Position numbers and translations under genes: made by a program. Under the pieces are notes generated by a model. It was not told the DNA's origin. It did no database searches and saw only the letters and a program-made list of their open reading frames with translations. DNA of 64,000 nt from the NCBI GenBank assembly GCA_029721515.1, contig CM056563.1:21786954-21850953 (forward strand), in the 5' to 3' direction. Positions 23,479 through 34,575 of the stretch are shown in pieces (the stretch's first letter is position 1; every line of letters begins with the position of its first letter). The DNA comes from Synanceia verrucosa (lineage: Eukaryota; Chordata; Actinopteri; Perciformes; Synanceiidae).

Positions 23479-24030
23479 GTGGACCCATTGTGCATGGAAA
23501 GGGCTCTGATCAGTGAGGTGTGCTGCCATGTTTCCTCTAAGCTGATGGTGTCCAGTCCTGTGCTCTGGAAGATATGCAGGTATAAATTACAGCCAAATTC
23601 AACAGCAGCTGATTTATTCCTCTCTGTCTGGTTGAATGCATGCCGATTAGTGAAATTAGTGTGTGAGGTTTGTGTCAGTAATCTCCTGCATATCCAGATT
23701 ACACAACAAAAACCCTCCTTTCTGCCAAAGAGGATGTCCAGGAATGCAACATTACGCTCACGTCCGCCATGTGTTGGAAGTCTTAAAAGAAGCACAGTTT
23801 TACTGCATATGAATTGCAGGTTGAATAATTTTGTGTTATTTGGAATGAAGACTTTCTTTCCACAGAAAATGTCACTCTGTCATGTAATAACATTTAAGGA
23901 CAGACAGAATGCCATACTATCTTTAATTGAGGCTTTATTGGTGTGCTCGCTGGCTCAACAGAATGACCCAGAAATGATTACAACGGCTCGCTTGAATCCC
24001 AGAAAAATTCTTAAAAATGACTTTGGTTGA
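23479..24030 (+). CDS. Unidentified 183-codon ORF, doubtful
   Basis: This is the longest uninterrupted ATG-to-stop frame in the window outside recognised elements. The peptide starts MDPLCMERALISEVCCHVSS and is basic and rich in Leu, Ser and Cys, with no domain, repeat, signal peptide or catalytic motif that I recognise. There is no obvious TATA box or polyadenylation signal arrangement, and no strong splice sites frame it. A 108-codon frame on the opposite strand overlaps it, which suggests local scarcity of stops rather than selection. It could be an exon, part of a non-coding transcript or chance. Confidence 0.15.
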   Translation: MDPLCMERALISEVCCHVSSKLMVSSPVLWKICRYKLQPNSTAADLFLSVWLNACRLVKLVCEVCVSNLLHIQITQQKPSFLPKRMSRNATLRSRPPCVGSLKRSTVLLHMNCRLNNFVLFGMKTFFPQKMSLCHVITFKDRQNAILSLIEALLVCSLAQQNDPEMITTARLNPRKILKNDFG

Positions 24031-24672
24031 ATCCCTCTCAACAAAGTTACATCTCTGGAGCCAGTGATTTCTGTAAAAAAAAAAAAAAAAAAGCCAGTAA
24101 TTATCACTATTTTCAAATATTTACTCAATTTGACACCAGCATATTCGTATGTTTTATATCAACATGTTGTGTTGTATTGTTTGTGGCTTTGCCGATAATC
24201 TCCTCAGATGCGGACAGTAAAGTCAATCCACTATCTATTTTAACACTTCACAAAAACAAAACAAAAGTTCAATAATTTTATTAGATTTGCTCATATTAAA
24301 CTCAGAGCTGATTTCATTTTGCAAGACTGTAACAGTCCTGTCGTGCTAGATAGATTCAATACAGAGCTTTGGAAAACTAAAACCTTAACATATTAAACAT
24401 AAATTTCTTTTAGACTGGATACCAAAAAGTGTTCCCTCTCTGCCTGAAAAGCAGTGGCATGTTTACACCTCCCTGTCTACCTATTAGGTCAGTATAACGC
24501 TGCCAGTCGGTGTAATACTGCAGAGCATGCAGTGAACAACAACATATAAATCTGGCATGCAATAAAAAGGCTGAATACATATGCCACGTGCGCACGAAAT
24601 AATGTTCACAGTCAAAGGAAGAAAACTACTTTTCCACTTATGAAATGTACAGATAGGAGTATCTACAAGATG
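24031..24672. other. Unannotated DNA
   Basis: Contains an A-run at 24076-24092. Nothing else recognised. Confidence 0.5.
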
Positions 24673-25104
24673 TTCACTCACTGAGTGCCAGTCGTTTTAT
24701 AAATCAGAAAGTGCCTTGTTCCAGCATTTTTGTCCATTTTGAGACATATTTTAAGACCCACAGAATATTTTTTACCATGTCTCTGAAAACACTGAATAGC
24801 TCAAATGAAAGAAGAGACTCTATATTTCATCATGAAAAAAATGTTTGTTTTTACCTTGTTCCATTCTTGTTTTATCAGAGGTAGAGTAGAGGCCACTTTA
24901 GAGTAGATCTCCATTTTGCTCTCTAATCTCAATCGGCTCCACTTCCTGCTTTGATCTCTGTGGTGTATACTGTCTCTTTATGCTCTGACTACATCTCCCA
25001 GAAGCCCCAACATTACTCACAGGCTGCAGGAGACTGCGATCAGCTACCTGCTGCCGAAAAACCACTTTGATGTATTATTACGTCGATGGCACTCAACGAG
25101 TTAA
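24673..25104 (-). mobile_element. Family A copy A7, full length
   Basis: Both termini are present: TTCACTCACTGAGTGCCAG at 24673 (the right end read inverted) and TTAACTCGTTGAGTGCCA at 25104. The core is complete and carries internal variant Y. The internal second GAGTGCCA unit of the left end has been deleted. Confidence 0.9.
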
Positions 25105-27172
25105 TGACAAATATTGTAATGAAATGAGTTATGGTCGAAGCCTTGAGGCCTGCACTCTTTTTTACTACTACTATCCACACATAAAAACGTGTGTACATGG
25201 TTTAATAGCGATAGAACTGAAGATGTTCCCTACTTCACAAGATTTCTTGAAGTTGCTTGGATATTAAATGGCTTATTTAACATTAAACAGAGGCGCTTTC
25301 ATTCCCCATCCTCACACATTAATCACAATGCACTGATAGAAGAGGCTTTTGTCACAACAATCAACAAACAATTTATATTTCTACTCATAGCATATCATTC
25401 TTATGCTGATATGAAAATCATGTCTTAGTAATTGCAGCTTTTCATTTTGGTCTTGGTCATTTGAATTCACAGAGCATTGTTGCTGTGATGCAAAGAGTCA
25501 AAGATAATGGAAAACTTGACGCATAGCCCTGCCCAGATCCTTGGAGTTATGATTTCAATTGCTATGCACAACCTGATTTTCAAGGTCTGGAGTCTTTCGT
25601 GAATGGATGCTTGGTATCTGGCTCTGGGGGTTAACAAGGAGGCTCCATACACTGTTTAACAATTCAGCCCATGTTCACCCCACGTGACGGCGCATGCAAT
25701 AGGGCCTGCACTTGTTTATATCTCTGGATAAAGCATCCCACTGGCCGCAAATTAAGCATTCAGGCTCGGCAGCCTTGTTGTGCTCCAGTATGACGTGTTT
25801 AGAGTACTAAATCGGACTCTGCACCCTAGGTGCACCACAATCTTGTTTGGGAGCTTCATAACTTCTAAAGCTGTCATATTCTTTGAAATTTCTTCAATAC
25901 ACTTGATACACTATTGATATAGAAACAAATCCATCCTTTCCTTTGAATGGAAGCCTCTTGCTGGGCCTGGAGGTTGTTATAAATTAGATGTACAGATTAA
26001 TTACACAATAAGATAAGGAAATGTAGAGTGAAAAATAGTGTAAATGTGAAATTCATGATGTTTCCATGAAAAAAAACCCACTTTTTTAGTAATTCTAATT
26101 GTATGTAACCCTATTTCTACTGTTGTCTCCGAGATTTAAAGTAACCCAATACACTGTTGATAGTCACCTGAAATGCCAAATAAACTGCGGCCCAAAATAA
26201 ATTTACAGAATAGCCCTCATCCATACTGAGCCTTGTGGCAGTGAAGGAATGCAGGTCAATGAAATTAATTTCATCATAAATACGTTTCTCTGATTTTTCC
26301 TGCAGCCATCGACATTCACAGCTTGGACTGAATAAGCCAATTTACATAATAATATTTTCCTCAACATGAACACCAGCACCAGACACTTCAACACCACCTT
26401 GTGTTAAATGAAACAGCCGTCCACATATGCCAGAGAGACATTAGAAAGCATTCTTATTAGAGCAATTAATAGATCTTATCTTATAGAAATGACAGGGGAG
26501 AGCTGGTTCTCACACTTTCAAGACAATTCCTCTGACAACATATTACATGCATAATTAAGCACAAGACCTCAGTAAAGTGCTGGGAAGAGAATCTCTGAGG
26601 ATGATACATGCGGGAAAAGACACATGCTCTTATTTCATATTTTTAGCACTTAGCTCTCTCCGATGTATTCGGCACTACAGGGCGACATGGACAGAGACAA
26701 ACCACATTGTGAACCTCCTTTCCTTTTTATTATGACTCCTTACTTCGGTTAAATTCCCTACATTTTACACAGATCAATATGGTGGAGTCTATAGAAATGT
26801 CAATATCTGACGCATAGACTGCAGCTCCAGAGGAACTGAAGACACAGCATCCCCCATGTGAGTTTGGCTAACAAGTTCCCCCTTTGAACTCAATGCAAGC
26901 TTCTTTTGTGAAATACCAACACATTGATTAATCCATCTGTACTAATCTGAATGTTCTCTGAGTTGTGTTGCATCCCTTTGAAATATTCAATGCAGAGCTC
27001 TTGGAATAACTATTATATGGACCTTTGCTTTCCTAGGGGCAATGAAAGTGGCTGCATACGAATTAGGTATCAGTGAGGCATGAGCCTACAGTGATTGAAA
27101 GCACACTTCCATCATCTTGCTTCAAGATATGGCTGCAATGAGCTATACCTCCACCAAGAATCTACAGTTTGG
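25105..27172. other. Unannotated DNA, about 2 kb
   Basis: No gene or repeat recognised. Confidence 0.5.
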
Positions 27173-27232
27173 AGATAGATAGATAGATAGATAGATACTT
27201 TATGCATCTCACACAGAAATTCACAACGGTTC
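27173..27232 (-). mobile_element. LINE 3' tip with GATA-repeat tail
   Basis: On the minus strand GTGAATTTCTGTGTGAGATG runs into CATAAAGTATC and five TATC units. It has the same architecture as the tips at 15.4 and 46.1 kb: GAATTTC, a GG/GA block, AATAAAG or similar, then a short tandem tail. Confidence 0.55.
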
Positions 27233-27235
27233 AGG

Positions 27236-27615
27236 AAAATGGCTGAAATGGAAAAAGACAGCCTTGGTGGAGTTGGACTCCTCAGTGTCACATCTCTGCT
27301 TTATGCAGATGATGTGGTTCTGTTGGCTTCATCAAGCCATGATCTTCAACTCTCACTGGAGTGGTTCGCAGCCGAGTGTGAAGAGGTTGAGATGAGAATC
27401 AGCGCCACCTCAGCATCAGAAAAGGATGGAGTGCAGGTCGGGGATGAGATCCTGCCCCAAGTGGAGGACAACAGGCAGATTGGTGCAGTTTCTGCTTCCC
27501 CTTGGAAGAGCTGGACGAAGTGGCCGGGGAGTGGGAAGTCTGGGTTTTGCTGCTTAAGCTGCTGCTCTTACGACCCAACCCCAGATCAGTGGAAGAGGAT
27601 GGATGGATGGATGGT
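27236..27615 (+). pseudogene. Rex3/RTE-type LINE, 5'-truncated and internally deleted
   Basis: The translation contains SLLYADDVVLLASSSHDLQ followed by AECEEVEMRIS. This is the catalytic YADD box of an RTE-clade reverse transcriptase as seen in the fish Rex3 lineage. After RQIGA the sequence jumps, with a frameshift, to PLEELDEVAGEWEVWVLLLK and RPNPRSVEEDGW, which is the extreme C-terminus of the same protein. The region between (thumb and most of the C-terminal domain) is deleted. The 3' end is a run of GATG units, the usual Rex3 terminus. It abuts the GATA-tailed LINE tip upstream. Confidence 0.85.
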
Positions 27616-30507
27616 ATCTTCCATATACCACTTCTATAGTTATTTTATCCCCAACAAAGCTTTTTCTCCTAAACCTAACTCTGTGTTTTAGACAGAAGTT
27701 TAAGTTTTTCTTCATCTGATGTGGGGGTTGCACTGTAAAGGAGAGCGGAAGTTTATAAAGGCTCCTGAGAGTCATCTCATCCCATCTCGACCTATGGATT
27801 TCACCGTGACAGTACTGCAAGCATGTGTGTTGCATATGTGTAGGTATAGTGTTCCACACAAGGGGATTGTTGTCATGATTATTATCGCTTCAGAAATGTT
27901 TTATTTATTTTTTCATATTCTTTTCTTGGGTTTGCACCTTGACTACCTCTGTCTCTGATGCCTCTGCTATGTGCTATGTATGTCAATAGATGTGCATTAA
28001 ATTATAACACTGCAATGCCACAATGCAGTGGTTAAAATCTATTACCTCCTACTTGCTATAATCAGAAATTATTGTGTTGCAAGTTATACATAACAAGCAG
28101 TGCTCTGTTTACATTCATAAAACAATATCATGTCAGGTGGGGCATGCTGATGAAATTGAATAATTATGCAAATAAGTCTGTAGCTTGTCTTTAAATTAAT
28201 GATATCTGAAATTATATTCATTTTGGATGGGTACATATTTAATGAGCAAATATATCTTTCCTTTTTAGGCGTCCCTGCCTGTCACCAAAATTAATTGAAA
28301 TATTTGGGATTAAGAGTGTCGTGTTTATATTACAAAGCATTATTTGAGTCAGCAGGGTGCAGAAAATATACTGAAAATAACTTTGGATGTTTCAGAGGGA
28401 AGCTGATGCATGTAACCCAGAGACCAGACAGACAAAGATAAAACAGTCAAGAAACCAAATAAAGAAAGTCAGCTTTAAACAGGCAGGAGTCCAGGGTTCA
28501 GAAAGTCATACAGAGTCATGCAGGCAGGTAGCAAGCAAAAGAATGGTGAGGAACAAATACAATGCTGGTGGCAATAATATGTTTTATAGTGTCCTCTCTC
28601 ACAGTAATTGGTATTACTTCACCAGTATATGTGTATACACTATGTGAAATACCTAAAAACTTCAAACTGCAAACAACAGACTGAACAGCTGCCTGTGAAT
28701 CTCAATAAAGGACCCAGTGAGTCCCTCCTTTTCAGCTCACATATTTGCAGAGATGTAGGTTAAAGAGGCAGATGAAGCCTCTACAGGAAAGCATGTTGAG
28801 ATTTGCAACTTGATGAATTCAATTCAAAACTATATAAAAATATACCAGAGAGTGCAGTGGTTATATGTTCAAATTGTGAAATTGCATTCGCCTGGACAGC
28901 CCACAGACAGGCCCTGCCCTGACACCCCAGGCATCCACATCCTCAGCTGCTTTATTCTCTAATTTTGCCTTAAAATATGCAGCAGTTTTAAACCCTCAGC
29001 TGTTATCAGCACGGCTGGCTGTCTCTTTGCAGAAATGCAGGGTGTGTTTGACTTTTCTTGAGAGATTCTGCAACAGGGGTAAGCGTCTCAGCTGGCCTCA
29101 CAGCGTTATCTCTGGCACACTGCCAGCGTGATACAGTGTTCTGCACTCGGCTGGTTTCATCACATTAGAGGCTAACACACTCGTGGCACGATAGAGGAAA
29201 TTAGTGGTTACAGCCAGCCGCTGACTGTCTCACAGGAGACTACACTCCAGTTAGCAGTGGACACAGCACTGCTCCATGACTTTAGGTAAACTTCACTATT
29301 CCCTTCATAAACCATGCAATGAACACATCAACATTACACAACAATATCTCTTGAAATGCAATTTAGTCGTATGGAAACAGGATTTTGTACAATAGTTGAA
29401 TATGCCTCACTCCGTATCCATCGTGACTATAAAACTTCTATTTTCCACAAGGACAAATGGCTCTGTCTGTTAAGAAAGGAAATAAATTAGGAACAGTAAC
29501 GTGAAAGCAATTCAGTGAATAGGATGTTTGTGCCATGGAAATAGAGTGATATGATTGGACAGGGTTTATCCACAGGCTTTCACTGCAACCGTTTAATTAC
29601 ACACTAACAATAACAAGTGAACCAATAACACTGTTTGTCATACTTTTTATACTTTTTTATTTAATTTATACAAAACACAACAAAAAATCCCTCACGAAAT
29701 CTCTCACAGGAGACAGCTATTTCATGTTTGTGATATAATAATAATAAGAGAGAGCTATATTTTACATTTTATCTATGACTATAATAATTACATCAAATAA
29801 TAGACAAAATTATTGAATTCCATATATATCTATATCATGCTACATGACCCATCGACGGACAAAAATGTACATTCTGAAAAATGCTAAATATATATTTCTA
29901 TGGACATCATAACAGTGGTTGGTTTTAATGGCAGATGCATGATCAAGTGTTGTTTTAGTCACTGATTGTTTTATAATTCATGAAAATGCATTGGTTGTAT
30001 AATGCATAATAAACAGATAATGAAACACAATGATTGCTAACAAAAAGTATGTTTGCTGTTAAAAACGGCTTCTTGTTTTTGCTGTTTATTTCACAATGCA
30101 AACAATCCTTGGATGGATTATTTCTGCATGTATCAGATTTTAAATGTTGTCACTCTAACAGTAAGAGGTTTATAAGAGGATGTGATTATTATATTGATAA
30201 TATAAAACTATAATCCAAGGATTCTAATTAAAATCTGTAATTAGGTTTTTTAATGAAGTCTCAGTTGACAAAGGGCAAATAATGAGTCTGTGTACTGCAC
30301 CACCTTAAGAGCCTCAAGGGGCAGCATTGGTTGCCGTATGAAATGTTAATGAACAGACTTATTCAAAGTCATGCATGTGATAAAAAGAATGAAAAAGAAC
30401 AGAAAGAGCAATACTTATTGTGCAGCAAAACGGCACGGTATCCACTGTAGTCCCATAGGATTTCTTTCAGGGAATATTAACCAACAAAAACACTTTTTTG
30501 CAGTTTT
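27616..30507. other. Unannotated DNA, about 2.9 kb
   Basis: No gene recognised. The segment 28890-29260 is GC-richer and repeat-free with mixed composition. It is the best place in this stretch to look for a conserved non-coding element. Confidence 0.45.
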
Positions 30508-31885
30508 TGGAGGTCAAGTCAGAATTTATTTGAAGAGCAAATTTAGGATGACAGCAGCTGATCAAAGTGATGTACACAAGGTATATAAAACAGATGAAGC
30601 AAATATATGACAAGATAAAAATAAGAGTTTAAAAATTAAAACAGTGAAATAAGAACAGTAAAAGTTATTAAAGAACCACAGTGCCCATGGTTCGTGTGTG
30701 CTCATCCATGAAAAGCCAGGGAAAAGAGGTGTGCTTTTAGAGAAGATTTAAAATTCTCAAGGGTCTGGGAGGTTCGGCTGGAGATGGGTAGACTGGTCCA
30801 GAGTTGAGGGGCAATCACCTCCAGACTTCAGCCTGGTTTTAGGGACCTCCAGCAGCAGCTGGTCAGAGGGCCTTAGTGCTCTGGTTGCGGAGTGGCGATG
30901 CAGGACCTCAGACAGGTGTAGAGGGGCATTAAGGGCTTTAAAAAACATTAAAAGAAGTTTCAAATCAATGTGAAAGTGGACCAGGAACCAATGCAGGGAT
31001 GCTAAAACTGGTGTGATGTGGTCATGTTTTCTCTTGCCAGAGAGCAGTCGAGCAGCAGCATTCTGGATTAGCTGAAGGCTGTTGATAGATACTTCATCCA
31101 AGCCAATGTATAAAGAGCTGCAGAAATCTAACCTATATGTGATGAAAGCATGGATGATCTTTTCAAGATCCACCTTAAAAAGATAGCCCTTGGTCTTGGC
31201 TAAAAGATGGAGCTGGAAAAAGATTGTCTGTTAATCAAATTTAAAATGACTGTCAAAAATAAAACCTAAGTTCCTAACACGTTAGAACTCAGAGGGCCCA
31301 GGACATCAGCAGAGCAGGCTGTGGACGAGTTCCCTCCCAACAAAATGACTTCCGTCTTGGATTTATTAAGCCTGACAAAATTAGCACTCATCCATGACTT
31401 AACTTCTCCAAGGCAATCAAGGAAAGTCTCAATTGTGTTCATGCTCAACGACCTTAGCAGCATTTTGTAATTTTGGACATCATCCGCAAAATAATGAAAA
31501 GAAATGTTTCTTAAAAACATCCCCGTGGCAGCATGTACAAAAGGAAAAGTTTTGGACCCAAAACGGAGCCTTGAGGAACTCCACAGGTCAGTGGGGCCAC
31601 ATTTGAGGATGAGTGACTTAACTGCACAGAGAACAGCCATTCTGCCAGGTAGGACCTGAACCAGCAGACGGCAGAGCCTGTGATGCCTATATAATGCTCA
31701 AGACGCTGTAGAAGAATGTTGTGGTCAACAGTATCGAAGGTGGTGGACAGGTCTAACAACATGAGGACGGCAGGACTACCTGAGTCAGCAGCTAAAAGCA
31801 AATCATTTAAAAACTTCAGCAGGAAAAGGGCTGAATTACAATGTGATTCAATTGATATTTTCTCTCTAATTTGATGCCACACCAT
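30508..31885 (-). mobile_element. L2/CR1-type LINE, 5'-truncated
   Basis: A reverse-transcriptase relic is followed by a typical 3' tail. The tail, on the minus strand, reads TACATCACTTTGATCAGCTG and then GCTCTTCAAATAAATTCTGA, ending near 30508. The element is cut off inside the reverse transcriptase at its 5' side. It is one of two L2-type copies with recognisable RT sequence in the window. Confidence 0.8.
30757..31885 (-). pseudogene. L2/CR1-type reverse transcriptase relic
   Basis: On the minus strand the first part reads VLMLLDLSTTFDTVDHNILL (RT motif A, near 31717-31742) and GVPQGSVLGP (31554-31582). A frame change then brings in HYFADDV (catalytic box at 31479-31490, with F-A-D-D) and WMSANFVRLNKSKTEVILLG. 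Further on, a separate frame holds IHAFITYRLDFCSSLYIGL, LQLIQNAAARLLSG and HITPVLASLHWF, the conserved C-terminal region of these LINEs. At least two frame breaks make it non-functional. The neighbouring frame at 31.8-32.1 kb is not part of it. Confidence 0.85.
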
Positions 31886-32841
31886 AGAAAAATTAACCTT
31901 CTCTTCAGATCATCCAGTTCAACACAGTTATAGGTATAAACTGTCATAGCAAAACCGAAAAAAAAACAATTATTTCCTGCAGTATTCTTTGCAGCAGAAG
32001 CAGATGCTGATGACAGAGTTTTATTGTGCAATTTATTTAATTGTGTAATTTTCATTTCTACTGACCAAACAATAATAATAATAATCCAAACAATAAAATT
32101 TGACAACCCAGCAAAATCTGTTTATTTCCTTTCCCCTGAATAGCATATTAAAGTTAAGCTATTCACTTCCACCACAATCCCTCGATTTGTTCTCATTATA
32201 GTGCCGTCATTATTCTGTCAGCTGACACTGCGACTTCGTATATGAGAAATGGAAGCACATTTTACTTTATGTGGCTGGAAATTTTCTCTTTGATTTTCCT
32301 GAGCGAAAAGATGAAGTGCATTTTTGCATAGCAGATCTTCATATGAAAGGGACATGATAAATCAGACTTGAATGTGTCCATTGTGAAAGTCTGCGAATAA
32401 AAATATGTTGCAAAAATAATATGCACATACACAGACTGCATTTACTGTTCATTTATTTTAAGTTTCAAACTGCAGACAGATTTGTGACACTCCATCTGTC
32501 TGAATTTCAGAACGATAATAATTAATACATGCAATATTCTTCTGCTGCTCATGACACCCGATTGAGGATTTACTCGTGTCGACATCTGGACTGCTAATGA
32601 CAGAAGCTTTCTCATGATGACAGTTCACTGGGTGAACAGTTACAGGAAACAAATAATACAGGAAGCAATGTGACAAGATGTTTGCATTCATCTGTGAAGA
32701 GATTAGCATAACCATGGAATATTATTGATTGTAAGATTACTTCATTTTGTTTTGTTTTTCCTTTGCCACACAGTGACTGTATCATGTGATTCTCAAAGCA
32801 ACCCGCAAAGCCCTTAACTCTAATGCCAAGCAAACATAACG
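31886..32841. other. Unannotated DNA
   Basis: No gene recognised. A short (AAT)n run occurs near 32068-32083. Confidence 0.5.
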
Positions 32842-33366
32842 CTCATCTCAATTCATTAATTTCGGCTTCCTTGATTCCTATCCTCCGTCGTAGTCCCGTC
32901 AATGTGAGATGCGAGCGGAGGAGGTGAGGAGGAAACTCGAGGAGAGAGGAGTCGAGGCAGCAGCATTTAACAAAATGAGAAGTCCTCGCCTCAGAGCCGT
33001 CATTTCAAAGCAACGTTATTTAAATATGAGGTGTGCCACTGCACGGTGAATGACTGAATGTTTAGTCCCTCATATAAGCATCATAATGAAACAACACAAC
33101 TTGTGAAGTCCTACGCCATGGTTTGTACATTCCAGCTGTGTGTCACGCTCCTTTTATCCGCTGCTTGTATCCAATATACTTCCACATAGGATGCACCTGT
33201 GTATCCTCGATCATAGCTCCTCCAGGGAGCCTCCTTCGTCCTCCGTCCTTCAGGTACATTTAAGGAATTGAGACGTCCTTCAAGATGGCAAGCTGAGATC
33301 GATTTCCGGGTCACACACAGGAGGACGGAGGAGACGAGGAGGCTGAAATTAATGAATTGAGATGAG
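32842..33366. mobile_element. MITE, 525 bp, with 22-bp perfect inverted ends
   Basis: The left end begins CTCATCTCAATTCATTAATT and the right end is its exact inverse over 22 bases, with imperfect pairing continuing (GGCTTCCTTG against AGCCTCCTCG). There is no coding capacity. The interior has GAGGA/TCCTC-rich blocks near both ends and an AT-rich middle. A target duplication is not obvious (AACG against TAAA), so the superfamily is unresolved. Confidence 0.8.
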
Positions 33367-33670
33367 TAAAGTGTCTCAGTGATCTTGTGCAATTTTCACA
33401 CTTTTAAATGTAATATGCATTCATTTAGCAGCTTTTATCAGACCTTGAGATGGAACAGATAGGGGTTGCACATTAGCGAAAGCAATTGTGCTATCAGCAG
33501 CTGCAAACCATTCTTTGTGAATTCGCCCCTCAGTCCCATAATGATCATTTTTCGCAGTGTGTATCCAGCTCAAAACCCCTCAGCAAACCCATGAAAAAAA
33601 TATGGATAAATACTGAAGTACTGTTGCAAAAGTTTTTTTTTTCTGAATTGCTTGACAAAGTGTGTCGTTA
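33367..33670. other. Spacer
   Basis: No feature recognised. Confidence 0.5.
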
Positions 33671-33973
33671 TCAACGCACAGAGTGCCAGCCGTTTTATAA
33701 AACAGAAAGTGCCTTGTTCCAGCATTTTTGCCCATTTTGAATCATATTTCAAGACCCACAGAATATTTTGTACTATGTCTCTGAAAACACTGAATAGATC
33801 AAATGAAAGAAGAGACTCTCTATTTTATTGTGAAAATTTTTTTTGTTTTTACCTTCTTCCATTCTTGTTTTATCAGAGGTAGAGTAGAGGACACTTTCAC
33901 CCTAAATGCCACATTTAGTTGTCCAGAATCTGTCCTTTCTGTTTTATAAAACGGCTGGCACTCAATGAGTTAA
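33671..33973 (-). mobile_element. Family A copy A8, chimera with two right ends
   Basis: The left side is the minus-strand right half of family A, starting GAGTGCCAGCCGTTTTATAA and running to TTGTCCAGAATCTGTCC. The sequence then jumps directly to TTTCTGTTTTATAAAACGGC and TGGCACTCAATGAGTTAA, which is the right end again in the opposite orientation. The element therefore has two right termini as about 40-bp inverted repeats and no left terminus. It lies 113 bp from the complete copy A9. Confidence 0.88.
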
Positions 33974-34086
33974 ATAAGAAGCGGTTCTCATACTGCCTTG
34001 GAGTAACTATTTTGCTTTGTCTTCTCAAACTATAGTAACTTCTCCAAAAATCTCTTTTGGCACAGCTGTGACTTTTGTTTTTCACC

Positions 34087-34575
34087 TTAACTCTTTGAGT
34101 ACCATTTCAACGTAATTTAATATCCAACACTTGAGTGCCATTGACGTATAAATATGTTAAAGTGTTTTTTCAGCAGCTGACACAAGAGGGCGCTCTCACA
34201 CAGCCTGTGAGTAATTTTGGGGCTTCTTGGATTTGTATTCGGAGCACGAAGAGATGGTATACACCACAGAGATCAAAACAGGAAGTGGAGACGATCAAGA
34301 TTAGCGAGCAAAACAAACAGAATCTGGAGAAAAAGTGGTGATTTTGGTGAAAGTGTCCTCTACTCTACCTCTGATAAAACAAGAATGGAACAAGGTAAAA
34401 ACAAACATTTTTTTTCATGATGAAATATAAAGTCTCTTCTTTCATTTGAGCTATTCAGTGTTTTCAGAGACATAGAACAAAATATTCTGTGGGTCATGAA
34501 ATATGACTCAAAATGGCCAAAACACTGGAACAAGGCACTTTCTGTTTATAAAAGGGCTGGCACTCAATGAGTTAA
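34087..34575 (+). mobile_element. Family A copy A9, complete 489 bp
   Basis: This is one of the best-preserved copies, with TTAA at both edges (34087-34090 and 34572-34575). The left end has the terminal GAGTACCA and the internal CTTGAGTGCCATTGACGTA unit 45 bp further in. It carries internal variant X and the full core. It is a good reference for family length. Confidence 0.93.

Noticed and set aside
31816..32106. 96-codon minus frame upstream of the L2-type LINE as its continuation
   Set aside because: Its sequence does not resemble the LINE protein, and the homology stops near 31885.
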